Notes: a model not told the origin generated them from the letters alone. Numbered from the stretch's first letter, positions 17,588 through 27,177 are shown. The stretch is 64,000 nucleotides of DNA from Bradyrhizobium erythrophlei (GCF_900129425.1 NZ_LT670817.1:8460001-8524000); one strand, 5' to 3'. Translations and numbers: made by a program.

Positions 17588-19003
17588 ATGAGCCCGCCGC
17601 GCAAGCTGCATATCAAGTCCTATGGTTGTCAGATGAACGTCTACGATGCGCAACGCATGGTGGACACGCTGGCGGCTGAGGGCTTTGTCGAGACCGCCAG
17701 CGTCGATGACGCGGATCTGGTGATCCTCAATACCTGCCATATCCGCGAAAAGGCCTCCGAGAAAGTCTACTCGGAACTGGGGCGGCTGCGCGTCGTCAAG
17801 GACGAAGCCGCGCGCCTTGGCCGCCATGTGAGCATCGCGGTGGCCGGTTGCGTCGCGCAGGCCGAAGGCAGCGAGATCATTCGCCGCGCCCCGGTGGTCG
17901 ATGTCGTCGTCGGTCCGCAAAGCTATCACCATCTGCCGCAACTGCTGGCGCGCGCCAGGAGCCACGGCCGTGCGCTGGAGACCGAATTTCCCGTAGAGGA
18001 CAAATTCGGATTCCTGGCCCCGCCGCAGCCCGATGCGATACGGGCGCGCGGCATTTCATCGTTCGTCACGGTGCAGGAAGGCTGCGACAAGTTCTGTACA
18101 TTTTGCGTGGTGCCGTACACCCGCGGTACCGAGGTATCGCGCCCCGTCGCCAGAATCGTCGACGACGTGCTCAGGCTCGCCGACAATGGCGTGCGCGAAA
18201 TCACCTTGATCGGGCAGAACGTCAATGCCTATCACGGCGAGGGCCCGGACGGGCGAACGTGGTCGCTCGGCACCCTGCTGCATCGCCTTGCGGAAATTCC
18301 CGGCATCGTTCGCCTGCGCTATTCGACCAGCCATCCCCGCGACGTCGACGAGACCCTGATCGCGGCGCATCGCGACCTCCCGGCACTGATGCCGTTCGTG
18401 CACCTTCCCGTGCAATCCGGTTCCAACCGGGTTCTCGCTGCCATGAACCGCAAACATACCGTCGACGATTACCGGCGCGTCATCGACCGGTTTCGCGCCG
18501 CCCGGCAAGATATTGCATTTTCATCGGATTTTATCGTGGGTTTCCCCGGTGAGACCGAGGAAGATTTCTCTGCCACCCTCGCACTGGTCACACAAATCGG
18601 TTACGCTGGTGCCTATTCGTTCAAATATTCGCCGCGGCCCGGGACGCCGGCGGCGGACATGCGGGAGATGGTGACAGCGGCTGATATGGACGAGCGATTG
18701 GTGCGGCTCCAGGAATTGATCGACAGCCAGCAATCGGCCTTCAATGTGGCGACGATTGGCAACACCGTCGATGTGCTGTTCGAACGCGCCGCCCGCAACC
18801 CCGGCCAGATCGTCGGCCGCACCGCCTACCTGCAGCCGGCCCATGTGATGGCGTCGACTGACATCATCGGACGGGTGTTGCCGGTGAGGATCGATAGCCT
18901 CGAGCGCTACAGCCTGCTCGGCGAACTTGCTGCCCCGCAGCCCACTTTGTCACAAATGACCCCTTCCCAAATGACATTTCCTCCAATGACCACGGGAGCC
19001 TGA
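17588..19003 (+). CDS. miaB: tRNA-2-methylthio-N6-dimethylallyladenosine synthase
   Basis: A 471-residue radical-SAM methylthiotransferase that adds the 2-methylthio group to i6A37 of tRNAs. The N-terminal UPF0004 domain has the three cysteines of the auxiliary cluster (YGCQMNVYD, NTCHIREKA, VAGCVAQ). The radical-SAM motif is Cys166-x3-Cys170-x2-Cys173 (CDKFCTFC), and a TRAM RNA-binding domain covers roughly residues 375-445. The last 20 residues are a short tandem of SQMT/PPMT-like units with no known role. It leads the miaB-phoH-ybeY-tlyC-lnt operon. Confidence 0.95.
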   Translation: MSPPRKLHIKSYGCQMNVYDAQRMVDTLAAEGFVETASVDDADLVILNTCHIREKASEKVYSELGRLRVVKDEAARLGRHVSIAVAGCVAQAEGSEIIRRAPVVDVVVGPQSYHHLPQLLARARSHGRALETEFPVEDKFGFLAPPQPDAIRARGISSFVTVQEGCDKFCTFCVVPYTRGTEVSRPVARIVDDVLRLADNGVREITLIGQNVNAYHGEGPDGRTWSLGTLLHRLAEIPGIVRLRYSTSHPRDVDETLIAAHRDLPALMPFVHLPVQSGSNRVLAAMNRKHTVDDYRRVIDRFRAARQDIAFSSDFIVGFPGETEEDFSATLALVTQIGYAGAYSFKYSPRPGTPAADMREMVTAADMDERLVRLQELIDSQQSAFNVATIGNTVDVLFERAARNPGQIVGRTAYLQPAHVMASTDIIGRVLPVRIDSLERYSLLGELAAPQPTLSQMTPSQMTFPPMTTGA

Positions 19004-19007
19004 ACCC

Positions 19008-20063
19008 TTGCCCAAAAGCGCATCGGATTCGTCTTCGCTTGCTCCCAGCCGCAAACTTGACCGCGACATGCAGATCCCGCCCGAAACCCAGGTCGTCATC
19101 GACTTCGACGATAACCGCGCGGCCTCGGCGCTGGTCGGACCCTACGGACAAAACCTGGCACTGATCGAGCGCCGGCTTGGCGTGGTGGTCGATTCGCGCG
19201 GCAATCACATCACCATCGCCGGATCGCGCGACGGCTGCGACGCCGCGCGGCGCGTGCTGGAAACGCTGTATGCGCAGGCGACGCAGGGTCACGAACTGGC
19301 GCAGGGCGATGTCGAAGGCGCGATCCGCGCCGTGATCGCGCAAGGCTCGCTGTTCGAATTCGACGCCAAGACCGTCAAATCGTCGTTCGAGACCATCAAT
19401 CTGCGCAAGCGCCCGGTACGGGCGCGCACCGCCGCGCAGGACTCCTATATTCGCGCGCTCAAGCGTCACGAACTGGTGTTCGGCATCGGTCCCGCCGGCA
19501 CCGGCAAGACCTGGCTCGCGGTCGCGCATGCCGCGCAATTATTCGAACGCAAGGAAGTCGATCGCATCATCCTGTCGCGGCCCGCGGTCGAGGCCGGCGA
19601 GCGGCTCGGCTTCCTGCCCGGCGATTTGCGCGAGAAGGTCGATCCCTATCTGCGGCCGATCTATGACGCGCTGTACGACCTGATGGATTCGCGGATCGTC
19701 GAGCGCGCGCTGCAGGCCGGCGAGATCGAGATCGCGCCGCTGGCCTTCATGCGCGGCCGCACGCTGACCAACGCCGCCATCATCCTGGACGAGGCGCAAA
19801 ACACCACCTCGATGCAGATGAAGATGTTTTTGACGCGGCTTGGCGAGAACAGCCGCATGATCATTACCGGCGATCCCTCCCAGGTCGACCTGCCGAACGG
19901 CCAGACTTCGGGACTTGCGGAAGCCGCAAAGCTGCTCCATGGCGTCGAGGGCATTTCCCAGGTGAAATTCACGGCTGAAGACGTGATCCGCCATGAACTG
20001 GTGGCACGGATCGTCGCCGCGTATGAAGGATTGCCACAGCGGCCGGCAACCCCCAAGTCTTGA
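19008..20063 (+). CDS. phoH: PhoH-like ATPase
   Basis: A 351-residue PhoH/YbeZ protein: an N-terminal KH-like RNA-binding part (about 30-120) and a P-loop ATPase with Walker A GPAGTGKTW and Walker B ILDEAQNTT. It is thought to act with the nuclease YbeY in rRNA maturation and RNA quality control; its gene lies directly before ybeY. The start seems to be TTG at 19008, with GGGAG 9-13 bases upstream and five bases after miaB; the ATG at 19068 would remove 20 poorly conserved residues. Its stop overlaps the ybeY ATG. Confidence 0.9.
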   Translation: MPKSASDSSSLAPSRKLDRDMQIPPETQVVIDFDDNRAASALVGPYGQNLALIERRLGVVVDSRGNHITIAGSRDGCDAARRVLETLYAQATQGHELAQGDVEGAIRAVIAQGSLFEFDAKTVKSSFETINLRKRPVRARTAAQDSYIRALKRHELVFGIGPAGTGKTWLAVAHAAQLFERKEVDRIILSRPAVEAGERLGFLPGDLREKVDPYLRPIYDALYDLMDSRIVERALQAGEIEIAPLAFMRGRTLTNAAIILDEAQNTTSMQMKMFLTRLGENSRMIITGDPSQVDLPNGQTSGLAEAAKLLHGVEGISQVKFTAEDVIRHELVARIVAAYEGLPQRPATPKS

Positions 20064-20638
20064 TGCGAAAATTGACCGCCGGGAGCGCGCCGGAGGCGAT
20101 TTCGGAGCGCAAAAGAAATTCTGGACCGATGGCGCCCTTTGCCTTTCCCCTCACCGAGGTTCTCGTTGTCGCCGGTTGCTGGCAGACCGAGCCCGACGCC
20201 GAAGCCGTGATCGATCGCGCCATTGCGACCGCAGCCGAGATCGTCAACGCGAACCTCGGCGAAGCCGAACTCGCGGTCATGCTGACCGACGACGCCGGAA
20301 TTCGCACGCTCAACAGCAACTGGCGCGGCATCGACAAGCCGACCAACGTGCTGTCGTTTCCGGCCTTGCCGCCGACCGGCGCGGGCGGCCCCGACGATGC
20401 GCCGCGGATGCTCGGCGACATTGCCATCGCCTATGAAACCACGCGCCGGGAGGCCGATGACGAGCAAAAGCCGTTCGATCATCATCTCAGCCATCTCGCG
20501 GTCCATGGTTTCCTGCATCTGATCGGTTACGATCACGAAACAGACAACGACGCCGAAGCCATGGAAACCCTCGAAGCGGAGATTCTGGCGCAACTCGGCA
20601 TTCCCGATCCGTATGCGGACCGGGAGCGGATGGACTGA
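20063..20638 (+). CDS. ybeY: Endoribonuclease YbeY (rRNA maturation)
   Basis: A 191-residue zinc-dependent single-strand RNA endonuclease that takes part in 16S rRNA 3' end processing. The metal site is the exact family motif H-G-x2-H-x5-H (HGFLHLIGYDH), and the preceding RGIDKPTNVLSFP is also diagnostic. The N terminus is about 30 residues longer than in E. coli, so initiation at the later ATG (MAPFAFPLTE) is possible. The ATG at 20063 shares its A with the phoH stop codon, which suggests coupling. Confidence 0.92.
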   Translation: MRKLTAGSAPEAISERKRNSGPMAPFAFPLTEVLVVAGCWQTEPDAEAVIDRAIATAAEIVNANLGEAELAVMLTDDAGIRTLNSNWRGIDKPTNVLSFPALPPTGAGGPDDAPRMLGDIAIAYETTRREADDEQKPFDHHLSHLAVHGFLHLIGYDHETDNDAEAMETLEAEILAQLGIPDPYADRERMD

Positions 20639-20639
20639 A

Positions 20640-21758
20640 ATGGCGGACTCCGAACCGACCCACGACAATCCGCGCAACACGCGCAACCTGCCGGCCGTGG
20701 TGCCGCCGAGCGAAGTCATGCGTCCCGCCGCCGAGAGCTGGCTGACGCGCGCGATCCGCACGCTGTTCGGATGGAAGCCTGGATCGGTCCGCGACGACCT
20801 GCAGGTTGTGCTCGACGCAAGCACGCCGGACGAGGTTGGGTTTTCGGCGATCGAGCGCACCATGCTGCGCAATATCCTCGGCCTGCATGAACGGCGCATC
20901 GCCGACGTCATGATCCATCGCGCCGATATCGTCGCGGTCAAGCGTGACATTCCGCTCGGCGAACTGATGAGCCTGTTCGAAAGTGCGGCGCATTCGCGTC
21001 TGGTGGTCTACAACGAAACCCTCGACGATCCCGAAGGCATCGTGCACATCCGCGATCTCCTGGCCTTCATGACCGCAAGAGCGCGCGTGCCCGACACCGG
21101 CAAGACCAAGCGCAAGAAGCCGCTCCCCGCCGGCCTCGACCTGCGCGCGGTCGATCTCGCGATGCCGCTGGCCGACGCCAACATCATCCGGAAGCTGCTG
21201 TTTGTGCCGCCGTCGATGCGGGCGATCGACCTCTTGGCGCAGATGCAGGCCTCGCGCATCCATTTGGCGCTGGTGGTGGACGAATATGGCGGCACCGACG
21301 GGCTGGTGTCGATCGAGGACATCGTCGAGCAGATCGTCGGCGAGATCGACGACGAACACGACAGCGATGAGCCGCCGGCGATCGTGCGGCAGGCCGATAA
21401 TTCCTTCATCGCCGACGCGCGCGCCAGTCTCGACGACGTGCGTTCCGTGATCGGCGAGGATTTCGTCACCGGCGAGGCCGGAGAAGAAGTCGAGACACTT
21501 GGCGGCTATCTGGTGACCCATGTCGGCCGCTTGCCGGTACGCGGCGAAGTCATTTCCGGCCCCGGCAATTTCGAAATCGAAGTGCTCGATGCCGATCCGA
21601 GACGGGTCAAGCGCCTGCGCATCGCCACGCGCAAGGAACGTCCCGCGCCCCGGGCGCCGCGCGAGAGCCGCCGCCGCGAGGCAACTCCGGAGTCTGGTCC
21701 GGCGCAGGCCAACGACAATGCGAGCCCGCCGCCCGGCGATGGAGCCGGTTCGCGGTGA
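20640..21758 (+). CDS. tlyC: CBS-domain hemolysin/CorC-type protein
   Basis: A 372-residue soluble protein with a CBS domain pair (about 75-240, including VMIHRADIVAV and DEYGGTDGLVSIEDIVEQIVGEI) and a C-terminal transporter-associated HlyC/CorC domain (about 250-330). There are no membrane segments. Relatives include E. coli CorC, linked to magnesium/cobalt efflux, and Brachyspira TlyC; it is unlikely to be a true hemolysin. The tail is charged and disordered. It starts one base after the ybeY stop and overlaps lnt by four bases (GTGA). Confidence 0.88.
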   Translation: MADSEPTHDNPRNTRNLPAVVPPSEVMRPAAESWLTRAIRTLFGWKPGSVRDDLQVVLDASTPDEVGFSAIERTMLRNILGLHERRIADVMIHRADIVAVKRDIPLGELMSLFESAAHSRLVVYNETLDDPEGIVHIRDLLAFMTARARVPDTGKTKRKKPLPAGLDLRAVDLAMPLADANIIRKLLFVPPSMRAIDLLAQMQASRIHLALVVDEYGGTDGLVSIEDIVEQIVGEIDDEHDSDEPPAIVRQADNSFIADARASLDDVRSVIGEDFVTGEAGEEVETLGGYLVTHVGRLPVRGEVISGPGNFEIEVLDADPRRVKRLRIATRKERPAPRAPRESRRREATPESGPAQANDNASPPPGDGAGSR

Positions 21759-23368
21759 AAGCTTCCGACAAACTCCGTAGCGCCGGTCTTTCGATCATTC
21801 TCGCCTGGGGATGGAAGCGCGCCCTCATTGCACTCGTCGCGGGGGCGCTGTCGGCGCTCGCGATGGCGCCGTTCAATGCATGGCCGGTGCTGTTGCTGAC
21901 GTTTCCGGTGATGGTCTGGCTGATCGACGGCGCCGGCGCCGGACGGCTGCACGGCGTGCCGGCGGCGGCGATGGCCGGCTGGTGGTTCGGGCTCGGTTAC
22001 TTTGTGCCGGGATTGTACTGGATCGGCTACGCCTTCCTGGTCGATGCCTCCACCTTCGCCTGGCTGATGCCGTTCGCCGTGTTGGGCTTGCCGGCCTATC
22101 TGGCGCTGTTCACCGCCTTCGGCTTCGCGCTGGCGCGCCTGATCTGGACCAGGGACGCTTCGCGGGTGATCGCGTTGGCCGCAAGCCTCACCTTGAGCGA
22201 ATGGCTGCGCGGTCATGTGCTCACAGGCTTTCCATGGAATGCGTTCGGCTATGCGCTGACCGAACCGCTGGCGCTGGCACAGACCGCATCGCTGATCGGC
22301 CTCTGGGGCCTGACCTTTCTCAGCGTTGCAATCTTCGCCAGCCCGGCCGTGCTGATCGATGGAAGTTCACGTGGGCGCAAACCATGGATCGCGCCGGCGA
22401 TGGCGCTCATGCTGCTGGTCGCCATGGGCGTGTTCGGCGGCGTTCGCTTGAGCCGGCATCCGACCACGACGGTTGCCGGCGTCAAGCTGCGGATCATGCA
22501 GCCCAATCTGCAGCAGGACGTCAGATTCAATTACTCCGCCAAAGCGGAGGTGATGCAGAAATATCTGACGCTGTCCGACCGCGCCTCCGGGCCGCAATCC
22601 ACCGGCGTGCGCGACGCCAGCATTTTGATCTGGCCGGAATCGGCGTTCCCGTTTTTCCTGACGCGCGAAGCCGACGCCATGGCGCAGATCGCCGATCTGT
22701 TGCCCAAGGGAACCGTCCTGATCACCGGCTCGGTGCGCGCGCCCGATGTGCCGCCCGGCACAAGAATCACGCGCGCCTATAATTCGATCTACGTCATCGA
22801 CCACGACGGCAGCGTGCTGTCGGTCTACGACAAGTTGCATCTGGTTCCATTCGGCGAGTATCTGCCGTTCCAGGATTGGATGGAGAAGCTCGGCTTCGTG
22901 CAACTCACGAAGGTTCAGGGCGGATTTATCCCGGGCGTGCGGCGGCGCACGATGGCGGTACCAAATGCGCCGCGCGCGCTACCGCTGATTTGTTATGAAG
23001 CAATCTTTCCCGGGATCGTTGCGGCAAACGACGATCGCCCGGGCTGGATCGTCAACCTGACCAATGACGGCTGGTTTGGAATCTCGACCGGCCCCTACCA
23101 GCACTTGCAACAGGCGCGTCTGCGCGCGATCGAGGAAGGACTGCCGCTGGTCCGCGCAGCAAACACAGGCGTTTCCGCCGTGATCGATCCGCTGGGCCGG
23201 GTGGTCGCGCAGCTCGGTCTCGGCGTCGAAGGCGTGCTGGATTCAAGCCTGCCGTCTGCGATTCCGCCGACCGTTTACGCACGCAACGGCGACATTCCCA
23301 CCGCGATCATCGTCGCCGCCGCCGTTCTCTTCGTCCTTCGGCGGCGCGTCGCGAAGCGGCGCTCCTGA
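21755..23368 (+). CDS. lnt: Apolipoprotein N-acyltransferase
   Basis: A 537-residue inner-membrane enzyme that adds the third acyl chain to lipoproteins. The N-terminal third holds about six to seven membrane segments. The C-terminal nitrilase-like domain has the Glu-Lys-Cys triad: Glu in IWPESAFPF, Lys in YDKLHLVPFGEYLP and Cys in LICYEAIFPG. The start is GTG at 21755, in a GTGA overlap with tlyC. It is the last gene of the miaB-phoH-ybeY-tlyC-lnt run. Confidence 0.95.
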   Translation: MKASDKLRSAGLSIILAWGWKRALIALVAGALSALAMAPFNAWPVLLLTFPVMVWLIDGAGAGRLHGVPAAAMAGWWFGLGYFVPGLYWIGYAFLVDASTFAWLMPFAVLGLPAYLALFTAFGFALARLIWTRDASRVIALAASLTLSEWLRGHVLTGFPWNAFGYALTEPLALAQTASLIGLWGLTFLSVAIFASPAVLIDGSSRGRKPWIAPAMALMLLVAMGVFGGVRLSRHPTTTVAGVKLRIMQPNLQQDVRFNYSAKAEVMQKYLTLSDRASGPQSTGVRDASILIWPESAFPFFLTREADAMAQIADLLPKGTVLITGSVRAPDVPPGTRITRAYNSIYVIDHDGSVLSVYDKLHLVPFGEYLPFQDWMEKLGFVQLTKVQGGFIPGVRRRTMAVPNAPRALPLICYEAIFPGIVAANDDRPGWIVNLTNDGWFGISTGPYQHLQQARLRAIEEGLPLVRAANTGVSAVIDPLGRVVAQLGLGVEGVLDSSLPSAIPPTVYARNGDIPTAIIVAAAVLFVLRRRVAKRRS

Positions 23369-23432
23369 CGCCTGCATATTCATGTTTGTTTTCGGTTATA
23401 GGCAAAATTCTTTACGCACGAAAATCCACCAG

Positions 23433-23462
23433 TTGACAGACCGACTGCGCAATTCGCATTCT
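23433..23462 (+). promoter_or_regulatory. Candidate sigma-70-type promoter of the XRE regulator
   Basis: A perfect TTGACA (23433-23438), an 18-base spacer, then CATTCT (23457-23462), in a locally AT-rich 228-base gap between lnt and the regulator. The start codon is about 135 bases further on, so there would be a long leader with room for autoregulation. Confidence 0.45.
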
Positions 23463-23596
23463 GTTAACCAAGAATAGATCCAGTCAGTTCATTGCTCCAA
23501 ATTGTCTGCATTTCTCTCCGACCCTCCGAGCAAGATTTGACGGTAGCATACTCCCGTTTGTCTCATCGCATGGTGCGATCCCAAGGAGTGTTGGAA

Positions 23597-24013
23597 ATGT
23601 CCACCAAAGCGCCCAACCCTGTTGACAAATATGTCGGCAGCCGTGTGCGCATGCGCCGCATCATGCTGGGCATGAGCCAGGAAAAGCTGGGCGAAGCATT
23701 GGGCCTCACATTCCAGCAGGTCCAGAAATACGAGAAGGGCACCAACCGGGTCGGCGCCAGCCGCATTCAGCAGATCTCCGAAATTCTCCAGGTCCCAGTA
23801 TCGTTTTTGTTCGAGGGAGGACCTAGCGGCGTCGCGACCGCCGAAGGCTACAGCGAAGGAACCTCGCCGGCGTACGTTTCCGATTTCCTGGCGACCTCCG
23901 AGGGCCTGGCTCTTACCCGTGCGTTCACACGCATCAGCGACGCCAAGCTTCGGCGCAGCATTGTGGAATTGGTCGAACAGATCGCCACGCGCGATGCATC
24001 CGACAAGCGTTAA
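23597..24013 (+). CDS. XRE-family regulator of the PraR/PhrR type
   Basis: A 138-residue protein with one Cro/CI helix-turn-helix (about 12-66: RRIMLGMSQEKLGEALGLTFQQ and the following QKYEKGTNRVGAS). It closely resembles PraR/PhrR of rhizobia, which represses quorum-sensing, biofilm and attachment genes in Rhizobium leguminosarum and acts in Azorhizobium symbiosis. The ATG at 23597 has AGGAG 9 bases upstream; the frame is open to 23492 but lacks family likeness there. In many Rhizobiales this gene lies between lnt and metK; here an M20 peptidase gene follows instead. The target genes are not known from this sequence. Confidence 0.88.
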   Translation: MSTKAPNPVDKYVGSRVRMRRIMLGMSQEKLGEALGLTFQQVQKYEKGTNRVGASRIQQISEILQVPVSFLFEGGPSGVATAEGYSEGTSPAYVSDFLATSEGLALTRAFTRISDAKLRRSIVELVEQIATRDASDKR

Positions 24014-24023
24014 GATGCGCCGC

Positions 24024-24065
24024 GTCATTCCGCGGCGTGCGCGAAGCGAGCGATCCCGGAATGAC
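24024..24065. repeat. Dispersed palindromic repeat, family B, short form
   Basis: GTCATTCCGCGG at the left and CCCGGAATGAC at the right, without the inner XhoI-type palindrome. It lies 10 bases after the XRE regulator gene and directly before the M20 peptidase gene. Confidence 0.75.
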
Positions 24066-24082
24066 AATCGCAGGCACACAAC

Positions 24083-25210
24083 ATGCTGACGACAGCCAAC
24101 CCTTTCGATTCCAAAACCATCCTCGACGGCATCCGCCGCTGGGTCGAGATCGAGACGCCGACGGAAGCGCCCGACCAAATCAACAAGCTTGCGACACTCG
24201 TCGCCGGCGGTTATCGCGATTTGCCTGTTGCCATCGAGCGCATCCCGGGACATTCCGGTTGCGGCGATCATCTCGTCGCGCGTTCGGCATGGGGCCAGGA
24301 TAAACCGGGCATCCTGGTTCTGAGTCATCTCGATACCGTGCATCCGATCGGATTCATCGAGCGTCTGCCGTTTAGAATCGAGGGCGACAGCGCCTTCGGC
24401 CCGGGCATCTATGACATGAAGGGCGGAGCCTATCTGGCTTACCATGCGTTTGCGCAGCTTTGCGCCACAGCCGAGCCGCCGCTTGGCGTGACGCAGCTCT
24501 ACGTCTCCGATGAAGAGATCGGCAGCCCGACGTCGCGCGCGCTGATCGAGGCCGAGGGGCGAAGAGCGAAATACGTGCTGGTGACCGAACCTGCCCGCGA
24601 CGGCGGAAAAATCGTCACCGGGCGCAAGGGCGTGGCGCGCTTCGAGATTTTCGTCAGGGGCGTCCCGGCGCATGCCGGCACCCGGCCCGAGGACGGCCGC
24701 AGCGCGATACGCGAACTCGCCAATATCATTCAAACGCTGGAAGCCATGAACGATATCAAGCGCGGCGTGACCGTTAATGTCGGCGTCGTCAGGGGCGGCA
24801 CCAAGCCCAACGTCATTGCCGAGGAGGCCTACGCCGAGGTCGACATGCGCGTTCCCTCGATCGCGGATGCCGACGTTCTGGTGCCCAAAATCCTGAACCT
24901 GAAATCGCGCACCGAAGGCGTCAGCGTCAAAGTGACAGGCGAATTGAACCGGCCGCCTTACGAGAAGGGCAATGCCGGCGCAGCGCTTTATGAACATGCC
25001 AAGACGCTCGCCGCCGAAATCGGCTTCGACCTCGTGGACACGTCCACCGGCGGCGGCTCCGACGGCAATTTCACCGCGCCGCATACCGCGACTCTCGACG
25101 GCCTCGGCGTCGATGGCAAGGGCGCGCATACCCATTACGAGCAGATGTATATCTCGTCGATCGAGCCGAGGGCGCGGCTGTTGCATCGGCTGTATCAGAC
25201 ACTGCGATGA
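24083..25210 (+). CDS. M20-family metallopeptidase (glutamate carboxypeptidase-like)
   Basis: A 375-residue zinc hydrolase of the M20/M25/M40 group. The first metal-site motif is LSHLDTVHP (His, Asp), then GPGIYDMKGG, SDEEIG with the catalytic Glu pair, and HTHYEQ near the C terminus supplies the last metal His. The dimerisation insert covers about 180-290. It is closest to carboxypeptidase G2-like enzymes that release C-terminal Glu from peptides or folates; the substrate is inference. It overlaps trmB by four bases (ATGA). There is no signal peptide, so it is probably cytoplasmic. Confidence 0.86.
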   Translation: MLTTANPFDSKTILDGIRRWVEIETPTEAPDQINKLATLVAGGYRDLPVAIERIPGHSGCGDHLVARSAWGQDKPGILVLSHLDTVHPIGFIERLPFRIEGDSAFGPGIYDMKGGAYLAYHAFAQLCATAEPPLGVTQLYVSDEEIGSPTSRALIEAEGRRAKYVLVTEPARDGGKIVTGRKGVARFEIFVRGVPAHAGTRPEDGRSAIRELANIIQTLEAMNDIKRGVTVNVGVVRGGTKPNVIAEEAYAEVDMRVPSIADADVLVPKILNLKSRTEGVSVKVTGELNRPPYEKGNAGAALYEHAKTLAAEIGFDLVDTSTGGGSDGNFTAPHTATLDGLGVDGKGAHTHYEQMYISSIEPRARLLHRLYQTLR

Positions 25211-25947
25211 GCGTCGCGAGCACCGATCCCGGCAATCGCTCCGCATCGTCCGACGATGACGCTGCCGCTCACCCGCACGGATCGTTCTTCGGACGGCGCA
25301 AGGGCCACAAGCTTCGCTTGCACCAGGCCGACCTGATCGAACATTTGCTGCCGCGGCTTGCGCTCGATACCGGCACGCCCTGCCCCGATCTCGCCGACCT
25401 GTTCGACCCGCCGGCCGATCAGATCAGACTCGAAATCGGATTCGGCGGCGGCGAGCACCTGATCGCGGAGGCACGTGCTTTTCCGAATATCGGCTTCATC
25501 GGCTGCGAGCCCTATGTCAACGGCATGGCGAAGATCCTGACGCAGATCGAAGGCCACAACATCGGCAATATCAGGCTGTTCGCCGGTGATGCCGCCGAAT
25601 TGCTGGCATGGGCGCCATCGCATTCGCTTGTTCGCATCGACCTGATCCATCCCGACCCGTGGCCGAAGCGACGGCATTGGAAGCGACGCTTCGTGCAGGA
25701 CGCCACCGTCGCAGCGATGGCGCGCGTGTTGAAACCGGACGGCGAATTTCGCTTTGTCAGCGACATTGACGATTACGGCGCATGGACGCTCAAGCATCTT
25801 GCGCGCTCGCCCGATTTCATCTGGGCCGCGGAGCGGGCCTCCGACTGGCGCCTGCCATGGGCCGATTACACGATGACGCGATATGGCGTTAAGGCCGAGC
25901 GCGAAGGCCGCCAGGCAGCGTATCTGCGGTTTCGGCGGATCGGATAA
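25207..25947 (+). CDS. trmB: tRNA (guanine-N7-)-methyltransferase
   Basis: A 246-residue class I SAM methyltransferase that makes m7G46 in tRNA. Signature pieces are LEIGFGGGEHL (SAM loop), IGCEPYVNGMAKIL, the catalytic region LIHPDPWPKRRHWKRRFVQ and FRFVSDIDDYGAW. The first 40 residues are a charged extension before the family core. The four-base ATGA overlap with the peptidase gene implies translational coupling. Its 3' end faces the minus-strand DUF2336 gene 20 bases away. Confidence 0.93.
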   Translation: MSVASTDPGNRSASSDDDAAAHPHGSFFGRRKGHKLRLHQADLIEHLLPRLALDTGTPCPDLADLFDPPADQIRLEIGFGGGEHLIAEARAFPNIGFIGCEPYVNGMAKILTQIEGHNIGNIRLFAGDAAELLAWAPSHSLVRIDLIHPDPWPKRRHWKRRFVQDATVAAMARVLKPDGEFRFVSDIDDYGAWTLKHLARSPDFIWAAERASDWRLPWADYTMTRYGVKAEREGRQAAYLRFRRIG

Positions 25948-25967
25948 AACCGCGAAACTCGCGGTCG

Positions 25968-27050
25968 TCATGCCGATTGGCGGGTCTGCCAGAAACTCAC
26001 CACCCGCTCGGCGGTCGACGGCATCAGGCGCGCGAAATTCACGCGCGCGGTTTCGATATCGGCCGGTGCCGGCACCCGGTTGGGGCCTAACCGAAGCAGG
26101 ATCAGGGCGCGCACGGTTGCCCATTCGAGGCCGACCGCCTTGCCGGCGATCAGGATCGGATCGTGGCGGTCGCCCGAAATCAGGTGGTCGAGGGTTCCGA
26201 TTTTCACCCCGGACATCGCGGCCAGCGCGGCAACGGATTCCTCGTATTTTAGGGCCTTGGCGAAACCGAGCAGCGCGGTTTCATTGAGCTCGCCGGCGTT
26301 GTGAAGTGCAAGGATCGCGCGCTGCGCCGGCGCGAAGTTGCGGCGACTCTCGACCCGCTCGGGTTCGCCGGAAATTTCGCTCATCGCCTGCTTGATGTCG
26401 GCCTGCCTGCCGGGCTTGACCACTTCGAGCAGGCGGCGGCGGACGATGTCGACCGATCCTGCCAGAAGATCCCTCAGCTGCGGACCCGACAGATCATCGC
26501 GCTGACCGACCGCGAGCGTCAGCACGCCGTCCTGGCTGGCGCGCCTGATCAGCACCGAATATCCGGTATGCGAAAACTCAGCCCCCGCATTGCCGGCGGC
26601 GCGCCTGACCACCTCGCGGTCGCCGCGGCGCACGATGACGTCGGTGAGATCGGGAGACAGCGCCGGCCGCGCCGACATCGCCAACAGATGACCCTGGCCC
26701 TTGAAGCGCGCAATTTCGATCAGGGCGACCTGATCGATGACGGGCGATCGACGCAGCAACGGACCTGCGATCGATATCTCGTCCTCGCGCGCGAGCTGCC
26801 CGACCAGCCCGCGCGGGGCCTTGGCGAGCATGGACAGCCGCTCAGCGAGGGCGGCACGCGCGGCAATTTCCGTATGGGGAACCAGATCAATCAGAATGCC
26901 GTCAAACAAATCGACGTGCTCGGGCCGGAAATTCGCGGCACCATGCAGGAACAGTTCGCTGATCCTGCGCGCGGCCTCGGCGCGGCGGTTAGGATCACCG
27001 TTTTTAACGATTTCATCAAGCCCGGGAATCAGCGAGGTGGCGACTGTCAT
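25968..27050 (-). CDS. DUF2336-family protein
   Basis: A 360-residue, mostly helical protein of the DUF2336 family, common in Bradyrhizobium and related genera and without an agreed function. The N-terminal half contains HEAT-like Ala/Leu/Arg repeats (SELFLHGAANFRPEHVDLF, ARAALAERLSML), suggesting a protein-interaction scaffold. No catalytic motif, membrane segment or signal peptide is seen. I use the ATG at 27050; GTG at 27059 is an alternative. It is transcribed divergently from the rimP operon and shares a 342-base intergenic region with it. Confidence 0.75.
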   Translation of the reverse strand: MTVATSLIPGLDEIVKNGDPNRRAEAARRISELFLHGAANFRPEHVDLFDGILIDLVPHTEIAARAALAERLSMLAKAPRGLVGQLAREDEISIAGPLLRRSPVIDQVALIEIARFKGQGHLLAMSARPALSPDLTDVIVRRGDREVVRRAAGNAGAEFSHTGYSVLIRRASQDGVLTLAVGQRDDLSGPQLRDLLAGSVDIVRRRLLEVVKPGRQADIKQAMSEISGEPERVESRRNFAPAQRAILALHNAGELNETALLGFAKALKYEESVAALAAMSGVKIGTLDHLISGDRHDPILIAGKAVGLEWATVRALILLRLGPNRVPAPADIETARVNFARLMPSTAERVVSFWQTRQSA

Positions 27051-27177
27051 TAAACGCACTCAAACCCGACGCATCGCCAAGTTTCGTGGCAATTTAGGCT
27101 GGCTTGGTGAAGGAAGGGTTAGGTTCGGAACGGTGTCTGCGGGTGCGCAAAATCGCGGCCTCAGGGCCTCTCGGGCC

